A stretch of 64,000 bases of DNA from DASSKK01 sp035690495 (GTDB taxonomy: Bacteria > Actinomycetota > Actinomycetes > Propionibacteriales > Nocardioidaceae). Each line of letters begins with the position of its first letter. The first letter of the stretch is position 1. Under the pieces are notes generated by a model, which was not told the DNA's origin, ran no database searches, and saw only the letters and a list, made by a program, of their open reading frames with translations. The stretch is taken from assembly GCA_035690495.1 (NCBI GenBank), contig DASSKK010000063.1, forward strand, positions 1-64,000, in the 5' to 3' direction. This document shows positions 58,219-64,000 of this stretch, in pieces. The translations under genes and the position numbers were made by a program.

Positions 58219-58745
58219 CAGCCAGCTCTCCTCAGCGCGTGCAGCACCTCAAGCCGCTCGTCGTTAGGTAGCAAGCCTGTGAACGGGCCGACCTCGCGCA
58301 TTTCGATGGAGTCGGTGTCGAGCCCGGTCATCACACGACGCAGTCCGGAAACATCACCGTCGCGGACGAGCTTGCGCCACCGGCTGAGGTTGCGGGTGTG
58401 GGGCTCGCCCTGGACCCGGTTCTGAAGCAGCTTGATGTTGGACAGGATGGTCGGCCGCCACTGCTTCAGCGTCTCGGGGGAGAGGTGCGTGGAGAGCTGC
58501 CGGTGCAGCCGCCAGGACCGCTCGACCGAACGGGTCAGGGTAGGGCGGATAGGCCGGCGTACGACCTCGAGCTGGTAGCCCATGCACGACAGCAGCCGGT
58601 CGAGCATCTCGTCGCTCATGTCGACACGATCCGATAGGAAGCCGCTGATGCTGGGCTGGTGGACACCAGACAGGCGCGACAGCAGGGTCTGGGTGGTGCC
58701 GGTCTCGGTCATCACCTGCCGCAGGACGTCGCTCCGGGTGGTCAT
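58218..58745 (-). CDS. XRE-type HTH protein (partner of the decayed nucleotidyltransferase)
   Basis: A 175-residue protein with an N-terminal HTH (SDVLRQVMTETGTTQTLLSRLSGVHQPSISGFLSDRVDMSDEMLDRLLSCMGYQLEV) and a C-terminal helical region. It is the likely antitoxin or regulator of the module. ATG 58745 is chosen because TATGCT ends 6 nt upstream; an earlier ATG (58790) is inside the operator region. The frame is intact, although the downstream partner is destroyed. Confidence 0.8.
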   Translation of the reverse strand: MTTRSDVLRQVMTETGTTQTLLSRLSGVHQPSISGFLSDRVDMSDEMLDRLLSCMGYQLEVVRRPIRPTLTRSVERSWRLHRQLSTHLSPETLKQWRPTILSNIKLLQNRVQGEPHTRNLSRWRKLVRDGDVSGLRRVMTGLDTDSIEMREVGPFTGLLPNDERLEVLHALRRAG

Positions 58746-58751
58746 CTGGCA

Positions 58752-58757
58752 AGCATA
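58752..58757 (-). promoter_or_regulatory. -10 box TATGCT of the HTH gene
   Basis: On the minus strand TATGCT lies 6 nt before the ATG at 58745 and overlaps the operator palindrome. Confidence 0.5.
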
Positions 58758-58771
58758 GCAAGAAGTGCTAT
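58755..58771. promoter_or_regulatory. Operator palindrome of the HTH gene
   Basis: ATAGCA (58755-58760) and TGCTAT (58766-58771) around AGAAG. It lies 9 bp upstream of the HTH start and covers its -10 box; autoregulation is expected. Confidence 0.6.
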
Positions 58772-59020
58772 CTACTGCCTGGGGCCGCACTGGGGCCGCG
58801 GGAGAACCGAAAACGGCCCGAATCAGCCAACCACGGCCAACGTCAGAAATCCGCGCTGACCTGCATGTTCATCGTTCCTCAACGAGTACCCACACCCCGT
58901 CGGTCGAACTCGCGAGTCGTGTGGAGTTGCGGTGAGCAGATGACGAAAAGCGCTGGTGAACGTAGGCTCCTGCCACAGGGCGCCCGACCCCAACCTGGTT
59001 GCTGTTATTGCAGTTGACTG

Positions 59021-59026
59021 TACCCT
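59021..59026 (+). promoter_or_regulatory. -10 box TACCCT of the HTH antitoxin gene
   Basis: TACCCT ends 6 nt before ATG 59033. TTGCTG at 58999-59004 could be the -35 (16-bp spacing). Confidence 0.5.
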
Positions 59027-59032
59027 GGAGTC

Positions 59033-59443
59033 ATGACGTCCCACCCCTACGCGACGCTCGACCCAGTCGACCCCGAGGTCCGCACCGAGGCGCACCGGCT
59101 CGCCGCACGCCTGGCGAAAGGACCTGACAAGGACACCGAGGTGACCCGCGTTGTGCGATCCATGCTCGCCGGCATCGCCCAGGGCGAACGGCTCGTCGTA
59201 CTCCGCGCCGACGACGAAGTCACTCCGGCCCAGGCCGCCGAGATCCTGGGTGTGACGCGCCAGTACGTCGACCGGCTGCTCGCCGACGAGGTGCTGGCGT
59301 TTCACCGGCTGCCCGGAAGCAAGCACCGCCGCATCCGCGTCCGGGACGTGCTGGCTCTGGCGGCCGAGCGTGAGCAGCGGCAGGCAGGCCACACCGCGCT
59401 GCGCGCAGCCGTGGAGGACGCCGGCCTGCTCGACGACGCCTGA
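59033..59443 (+). CDS. Excisionase-like HTH antitoxin
   Basis: A 136-residue protein with a MerR/excisionase-type HTH (VTPAQAAEILGVTRQYVDRLLADEVLAFHRLPGSKHRRIRVRDVLALAAERE). The N-terminal part is helical. The C-terminus ends VEDAGLLDDA. It precedes a PIN-type gene by 17 bp, the usual order for such antitoxins. It is intact, but its toxin partner is broken. Confidence 0.83.
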   Translation: MTSHPYATLDPVDPEVRTEAHRLAARLAKGPDKDTEVTRVVRSMLAGIAQGERLVVLRADDEVTPAQAAEILGVTRQYVDRLLADEVLAFHRLPGSKHRRIRVRDVLALAAEREQRQAGHTALRAAVEDAGLLDDA

Positions 59444-59460
59444 CCGGAGGGCTCCACCGC

Positions 59461-60172
59461 ATGAGCCGCCTCGAGCGGTTTTCATCGACACCAACGAGTT
59501 GTTCCCCTTCACGGTCATGGACGTGCTCCTGACGTTCTTTCGGAGAACTTCCTCTTCACCTGGGTTTGGACAGACGAGCTGCTTGCTGAGTGGGAGCGCG
59601 TCATCGTCGCGAACCAGACGCGGACGTCAGAGTCGGCGCGATCCGTGGCCGCTGCCGTACGCGCGCACTTCGGCGCCGGTCGCATCGACCCCGCCGCCTA
59701 TCGGGACCGCATCACTGAGGACCTCTCGTCCGATCCAGACGACCGAGCACACCTAGCGGCATGCCTCGATGGTCGAGTCGATGTGCTACTCACCCGTGAC
59801 GCCAAGGATTTCCCAGCCGACCTGTTGGCCGACGCGGGCGTGTCGGTGATGCCCGCGGACCGCTACCTCCTGCGGTTCCTGCAACGACGCCCGAAGGCGG
59901 TGACGGAGTTCTTCGTCGCTACGGCCGAGGCGCGCACCCGCCCGCCGGTAACGCCGTGCGAGCTCGCGGACCGAATCGATACCGCGGGAGCCCACGGATT
60001 TGCGGCGCGCGTACGGCGCAGGCTCGGGTGCGTCTCGGTCAATCCGTTGCAAGGCCGACGACACTCAGTTGCGAGACGGGCCGGCACTCCAAAACGGCCC
60101 CCGGGCTCGGCGCCCAGGCCGAGGTTCTCGCTCCTTCGGCCATGGCCAGTGCCTGCAGCGGGCCGTGGGTGA
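59461..60172 (+). pseudogene. PIN-domain toxin pseudogene (two frameshifts)
   Basis: ATG 59461 (MSRLE) loses frame after five codons. The PIN start AVFIDTNELFPFTVMDVLLT is in another frame, and after about residue 25 a third frame carries ENFLFTWVWTDELLAEWERVIV and later DGRVDVLLTRDAKDFPADLLADAG. Each shift fits one missing base. The tail past AARVRRRLG looks like read-through of neighbouring sequence. The expected acidic residues remain, so the damage is recent. Confidence 0.75.
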
Positions 60173-60408
60173 CCAGACCGGGATAGCCCTCCGCTTCACG
60201 TGCGTAGTCGCGGTCGTAGTGGATGCGATTGCCGTTGTAGGACAGCGCCGAGTAGCGGAAGAGCAGAGGGGGGCGTGATCTCGGTCTGCCTCTCCTTGAC
60301 CTTCACGTGTCCCCGCTGGCTGATCTCATGGCTGACGGTGACGAAGGTCAACCTGCCGCTGCGCCCGTCATCGCTCTCCGAAGCGTCTGGCTGCAGACCG
60401 GTGTGCAT
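60039..60408 (-). pseudogene. MaoC/HTD2-like dehydratase remnant
   Basis: On the minus strand RSGRLTFVTVSHEISQRGHVKVKERQTEI is followed, in another frame, by LLFRYSALSYNGNRIHYDRDYAREAEGYPGLVTHGPLQALAMAEGA. This is the C-terminal hydratase part of a mesaconyl-CoA-hydratase/FAS1-like dehydratase-type protein. The N-terminal domain is absent, and an internal deletion plus frameshift separates the two parts. It overlaps the end of the PIN pseudogene on the other strand. Confidence 0.65.
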
Positions 60409-60528
60409 GGCCCGGTCCGCCCATCATGGGGCACGCCGCGTCCGCGCCGTACATTCAGTTCGCCTTGCCCCGTGATGCCGTCCGATTTCCGCTAGAACTG
60501 CGGCTGGCCAGCGGGCAGGATGGCGGAC

Positions 60529-62040
60529 ATGGACATCGCCGACACGGAGGCCTGCTACCGGGCGGTCAAGAGTCGGGACGCCCGTTTCGACGGGGTCTTC
60601 TACACCGGGGTGACCAGCACCGGCATCTACTGCCGGCCGTCGTGCCCGGCGATCACGCCCCAGAAGAAGAATGTCACGTTCCACCGGACAGCTGCGGCCG
60701 CCCAGGCCGCCGGATTCCGCGCCTGCAAGCGCTGCCTGCCGGACGCGACTCCCGGATCTCCCGAGTGGGACGTTGCCGCGGACACCGCAGGTCGGGCGAT
60801 GCGACTCATCGCCGACGGCGTCGTCGAGCGGGACGGCGTGGAGGGCCTGTCCTCTCGTGTCGGCTACTCCTCGCGGCAGCTGAACCGGATCCTCACCTCC
60901 GAGCTGGGCGCCGGGCCGCTGGCACTCGCGCGATCTCGGCGTGCCCAGACCGCGCGCACGCTCGTCGAGACGAGCGACATGTCGTTCGCCGATGTCGCCT
61001 TCGCGGCCGGGTTCGCCAGCATCCGGCAGTTCAACGACACCATCCGCGAGGTGTACGCCGCGACGCCCAGCGAGCTGCGGGGTCGGCGACGCGGTGCCGG
61101 TTCACCGGTCGGCGTACTCGACCTGCGGTTGGCCGTCCGGCCCCCGTTCGCGGCGGCGGACCTCTTCTCTTTCCTGCGCATGCGTGCGGCGCCGGGCGTG
61201 GAGCAGGCCGACGAGTCGTCGTACTCGCGCACGTTGCGCCTTCCGCACGGAAGCGGACGGGTTCGGCTGACGGCCCCGGCCGGCACACCGGCCAGCGGCC
61301 GCCGCGCCGCGTCGTTCGTGGGGTGCCGGCTCGAGGTCGCCGACCTGCGCGACGTGGGAGCGGCGGTGGAACGCTGCCGCCGGCTCGTCGACGCCGACTG
61401 CGACCCGGTGGCCGTCGACGAGGCGCTCGGCTCGGACGTCCGGCTCGCCCGACTGGTGCGGGCCCGCCCCGGCCTGCGGGTGCCCGGTCACGTCGATGGC
61501 GACGAGATCGCCGTGCGCGCCGTCATCGGCCAGCAGATCTCTGTGGCTGGAGCACGCACGGTGGCCGGCCGGCTGGCCGAGGAGTACGGCGAGCGGCTGC
61601 CGGAGAGCACGACGTACGACGGGCTGACGCATCTGTTCCCGACCGCCGCCGTGCTGGCGGAGGTCGACCCGGCGCGACTGCCGATGCCGCGGGCGCGCGG
61701 CCGCGCGGTCAACGCGTTGTGTGCTGCCCTGGCCAGCGGGGACATCGCCTTGGACCGCGGTGCCGACCGGGCGGACGTGCGGCGCCGCGTGCTCGCGCTG
61801 CCAGGCGCCGGGCCGTGGACCGCCGACTACATCGCCCTGCGGGCGCTCGGTGACCCGGACGTGTTCCTGCCCACCGATCTCGGAGCCAAGCACGGCCTGA
61901 GCGCGCTGCGGCTGGACCCGGAGCACGCAGCGACGACTGCCGAGGCATGGCGGCCCTGGCGCTCGTACGCACTCATGCACCTGTGGACCGCGGCTGTGCC
62001 TGCACCTGCCGGCGTAGCCTCACAACCGAAGGAGAACTGA
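60529..62040 (+). CDS. AdaA-AlkA fusion (Ada regulator / 3-methyladenine DNA glycosylase II)
   Basis: A 503-residue fusion. The N-terminal Ada zinc domain has the accepting cysteine in YCRPSCPAITP and the zinc pair CKRCLPD. An AraC-type HTH follows (SSRVGYSSRQLNRILTSELGAGPLALARSRRAQ and MSFADVAFAAGFASIRQFNDTIREVYA). The AlkA part begins near residue 185 and contains the HhH-GPD region LPGAGPWTADYIALRALGDPDVFLPTDL with the catalytic Asp. It both senses and repairs alkylation damage. ATG 60529 is preferred because CAGGAT ends 7 nt before it; 60520 is possible. ogt follows 4 bp later. Confidence 0.92.
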   Translation: MDIADTEACYRAVKSRDARFDGVFYTGVTSTGIYCRPSCPAITPQKKNVTFHRTAAAAQAAGFRACKRCLPDATPGSPEWDVAADTAGRAMRLIADGVVERDGVEGLSSRVGYSSRQLNRILTSELGAGPLALARSRRAQTARTLVETSDMSFADVAFAAGFASIRQFNDTIREVYAATPSELRGRRRGAGSPVGVLDLRLAVRPPFAAADLFSFLRMRAAPGVEQADESSYSRTLRLPHGSGRVRLTAPAGTPASGRRAASFVGCRLEVADLRDVGAAVERCRRLVDADCDPVAVDEALGSDVRLARLVRARPGLRVPGHVDGDEIAVRAVIGQQISVAGARTVAGRLAEEYGERLPESTTYDGLTHLFPTAAVLAEVDPARLPMPRARGRAVNALCAALASGDIALDRGADRADVRRRVLALPGAGPWTADYIALRALGDPDVFLPTDLGAKHGLSALRLDPEHAATTAEAWRPWRSYALMHLWTAAVPAPAGVASQPKEN

Positions 62041-62044
62041 GCAG

Positions 62045-62569
62045 ATGTGGACAACGACAGACTCCCCGGTCGGGGAGCTACGCATCGTGGAGCAGCAGGG
62101 TTCGGTCGTCGCGGTCGACTTCGTCGGCCCGATGCCCGCTGAAGGACCGCGCACCTCGTCGATGGTGGTGGCCGCTGCTCGTGCCGACGGCCGCCCGCTC
62201 GGCGACCGCGACGAATCGGTACCGGTGCTGCGCGAGGCTGTGGGGCAGCTGACGGCGTACTTCGCGCGAGACCTCAAGGAGTTCGACCTGCCCCTGGACC
62301 CGCACGGCACCGACTTCCAGCGCCGGGTCTGGGACCAGCTGCGCCGCATCGACTACGGCCAGACCGCGTCGTACGGCGAGATCGCCGCCCGGCTCGGGAT
62401 GACCGGGCACGCCGCGCGCGCCGTGGGACTGGCCAACGGCCGCAATCCGATCCCGGTGATCATCCCGTGTCACCGGGTGGTCGGCTCGGACGGCAGCCTG
62501 ACCGGCTACGGCGGCGGGATCGAGCGCAAGCAGCTGCTGCTGGACCTGGAGATCGACGCGCTGTTCTGA
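62045..62569 (+). CDS. ogt: Methylated-DNA--protein-cysteine methyltransferase
   Basis: A 174-residue O6-methylguanine repair protein. The acceptor Cys is in IPVIIPCHRVVGSDGSLTGYGGG, with the DNA-recognition helix in ARLGMTGHAARAVGLANGRNPIP. AAGGAG precedes the ATG, so it is translated from the ada transcript. With the AdaA-AlkA fusion it forms an alkylation-damage operon. Confidence 0.94.
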   Translation: MWTTTDSPVGELRIVEQQGSVVAVDFVGPMPAEGPRTSSMVVAAARADGRPLGDRDESVPVLREAVGQLTAYFARDLKEFDLPLDPHGTDFQRRVWDQLRRIDYGQTASYGEIAARLGMTGHAARAVGLANGRNPIPVIIPCHRVVGSDGSLTGYGGGIERKQLLLDLEIDALF

Positions 62570-62574
62570 GGCAG

Positions 62575-63300
62575 TCACTCGGCCGCGGCGCGGCGGAGCG
62601 ACTCGGAGAGCCGGTCCGCGGCGGCGAGAACTGCCGGGGCGTGCATCCGACCAGGTTGACGGGACAGCCTCTCGAGGGGACCGGAGACGGAGACGGCAGC
62701 GAGCACCTTGCCGGAGGGGGAGCGCACCGGAGCAGAGACCGACGCGACGCCCTGCTCGCGTTCACCGACCGACTGCGACCAGCCCCGGCGCCGGATCCCC
62801 GACAGCGCGGTCGCCGAGAAGGCCGCGTTCTGCAGGCCACGGTGCATCCGCTCCGGATCCTCCCAGGCGAGCAGGATCTGGGCCGCGGAACCGGCGCGCA
62901 TGGTCAGCTGTGAGCCGACGGGAATGGTGTCGCGCAGCCCGGACGGCCGCTCCGCGGCCGCGACGCACACACGGGTCTCGCCGTGCCGACGCCACAGCTG
63001 GGCGGACTCTCCGGTGATGTCGCGCAGCCGGGCCAGCACCGGCCCCGCCGCCGCCAGCAGCCGGTCCTCACCGGCCGCCGCGGACAACTCCGTCAGCCGG
63101 GGACCCAGCACGAACCTGCCCTGCAGGTCGCGGGCCACGAGGCGATGGTGCTCGAGCGCGACGGCGAGACGGTGCACGGTCGGACGCGCCAGACCGGTCC
63201 CGGCGACCAGCCCCGCCAGCGTCGCGGGGCCGGACTCGAGAGCCGACAGCACCAGGGCGGCTTTGTCGAGCACGCCGACTCCGCTACTGTTGTCCATCAT
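62575..63300 (-). CDS. IclR-family regulator (LtbR/NdgR-like)
   Basis: A 241-residue regulator with an N-terminal winged HTH (KAALVLSALESGPATLAGLVAGTGLARPTVHRLAVALEHHRL) and a C-terminal IclR effector domain. It is divergent from leuC. The IclR protein in this position (M. tuberculosis Rv2989; LtbR in Corynebacterium; NdgR in Streptomyces) regulates leuCD in response to amino acids. The start may be either of two adjacent ATGs (63300, 63297). An AATGC-type palindrome lies in the gap. Confidence 0.88.
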   Translation of the reverse strand: MMDNSSGVGVLDKAALVLSALESGPATLAGLVAGTGLARPTVHRLAVALEHHRLVARDLQGRFVLGPRLTELSAAAGEDRLLAAAGPVLARLRDITGESAQLWRRHGETRVCVAAAERPSGLRDTIPVGSQLTMRAGSAAQILLAWEDPERMHRGLQNAAFSATALSGIRRRGWSQSVGEREQGVASVSAPVRSPSGKVLAAVSVSGPLERLSRQPGRMHAPAVLAAADRLSESLRRAAAE

Positions 63301-63316
63301 TTGATAATGCCGTCTC

Positions 63317-63330
63317 GCATTTTGGAATGC
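63317..63330. promoter_or_regulatory. Candidate IclR operator upstream of leuC
   Basis: GCATT (63317-63321) and AATGC (63326-63330) form a 5-bp-arm palindrome in the divergent gap. A further AT-rich TTTGATAATGCC lies beside it. Such AT-rich sites near leuCD are typical IclR targets. Confidence 0.5.
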
Positions 63331-63386
63331 AAGCGGGGAGGCGGCGCACGACGCCGACGTGCACGACGCAGGGAAAGGAGCCGGTG

Positions 63387-64000
63387 ATGGGGACGACGCT
63401 CGCGGAGAAGGTCTGGGACGCCCACGTGGTGCGGAGCCGATCAGGCGAGCCCGACCTGCTCTACGTCGACCTGCACCTGGTCCACGAAGTCACCTCGCCG
63501 CAGGCGTTCGAGGGACTGCGCCAGGCCGGCCGTCGGGTACGCCGTCCTGACCTGACCCTGGCGACCGAGGATCACAACGTGCCGACTCTCGACGTCGACA
63601 AGCCGATCGCCGACCCGGTGTCGCGCACCCAGGTGGAGACGATGCGCGCGAACGCCCGGGAGTTCGGCATCCGGTTGCACTCGCTCGGTGACGTCGAGCA
63701 GGGGATCGTGCACGTCGTGGGCCCGCAGCTCGGTCTGACCCAGCCGGGCATGACGATCGTCTGCGGCGACTCGCACACGTCGACCCACGGTGCGTTCGGT
63801 GCGCTCGCGTTCGGCATCGGCACCAGCGAGGTCGAGCACGTGCTGGCCACCCAGACCCTTCCCCAGGCACGCCCCAAGACGATGGCGGTCACCGTGAACG
63901 GGTCCCTGCCCGAGGGCGTGACGGCCAAGGACCTGGTGCTCACGCTGATCGCGCACACCGGCACCGGCGGAGGTCAGGGGTACGTCGTGGAGTACCGCGG
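63387..64000 (+). CDS. leuC: 3-isopropylmalate dehydratase large subunit LeuC (3-prime truncated by window)
   Basis: The first 204 codons of an aconitase-family Fe-S enzyme. LeuCD isomerises isopropylmalate and, in the citramalate pathway, citramalate to methylmalate. The start TLAEKVWDAHVV and the segment VCGDSHTSTHGAFGALAFGIGTSEVEHVLATQTL, with the first cluster Cys, identify it. AAAGGAG precedes the ATG at 63387; a GTG at 63384 is possible. The rest, and probably leuD, lie beyond the window. Confidence 0.94.
   Translation, partial: MGTTLAEKVWDAHVVRSRSGEPDLLYVDLHLVHEVTSPQAFEGLRQAGRRVRRPDLTLATEDHNVPTLDVDKPIADPVSRTQVETMRANAREFGIRLHSLGDVEQGIVHVVGPQLGLTQPGMTIVCGDSHTSTHGAFGALAFGIGTSEVEHVLATQTLPQARPKTMAVTVNGSLPEGVTAKDLVLTLIAHTGTGGGQGYVVEYR

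Noticed and set aside
54401..60410. Accessory island at tRNA-Glu as an integrated element
   Set aside because: I found no integrase and no repeat of the tRNA 3-prime end at the far side, so an att site cannot be claimed.
62211..62221. GACGAATCGG in ogt as another palindrome copy
   Set aside because: Only about ten bases match and there is no second arm; it is ordinary coding sequence.

Overview
The window looks like chromosomal DNA of a high-GC actinobacterium, most likely of the Nocardioides/Nocardioidaceae type. This rests on codon bias, many GTG starts, a DUF222/HNH gene, a mycothiol-era DinB/DUF664 protein and very common TANNNT-type -10 boxes directly before start codons. Gene order resembles the Mycobacterium tuberculosis Rv3025c-Rv2988c neighbourhood as I recall it: cysteine desulfurase, mnmA, MetE-like protein, ligA, gatCAB, ilvBNC, leuB, FAA hydrolase, gltX, two tRNAs, IclR regulator, leuC. 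This is a conserved core block, not a mobile region.

Layout. 1-5.5 kb: end of an HNH gene, PPOX oxidoreductase, cysteine desulfurase, mnmA, a dehydrogenase and a MetE-like protein. 5.5-9.5 kb: MFS exporter, an ECF sigma/anti-sigma pair facing a lipoprotein, and a hydrolase. 9.5-12 kb: tandem repeats, then ligA. 12-19 kb: an oxygenase, a WYL regulator with two DinB proteins, and gatCAB. 19-25.7 kb: dehydrogenase, secreted phosphoesterase, PadR regulator, and two tandem paralogous membrane-anchored proteins. 25.7-42.7 kb: the branched-chain amino acid genes ilvD, ilvBNC, leuB, ilvE and cimA, with regulators and a kinase interspersed. 42.7-54.2 kb: TrpB-like enzyme, amidase, ABC exporter, FAA hydrolase, gltX, CPBP protease. 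54.25-54.5 kb: tRNA-Gln(CTG) and tRNA-Glu(CTC). 54.6-60.4 kb: an accessory island of toxin-antitoxin genes in which most non-regulatory genes are broken. 60.5-64 kb: alkylation repair genes, an IclR regulator and the start of leuC.

Two themes tie the window together. First, gatCAB, gltX, tRNA-Gln and tRNA-Glu lie together, which suggests Gln-tRNA is made by transamidation. Second, cimA, leuC, leuB, ilvBNC, ilvD and ilvE give a nearly complete route from pyruvate to isoleucine that does not need threonine. Short leader-peptide reading frames rich in Ile, Leu and Val precede ilvB (MHAEILVPRRRVC, with a terminator) and cimA (MQQQLIIIC, with a terminator). A third (MRSFFVLIDRRGGAC) lies upstream of leuB. 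All three end in a Cys codon.

Other notable points are a family of 60-bp palindromes (five copies, all at gene 3-prime ends), at least 17 genes with a leaderless-type promoter, and a 32-bp tandem duplication that has freshly broken a gene. In two toxin-antitoxin modules the antitoxin or regulator is intact and the partner is decayed. No computations or database searches were run; all family names come from reading the sequence.
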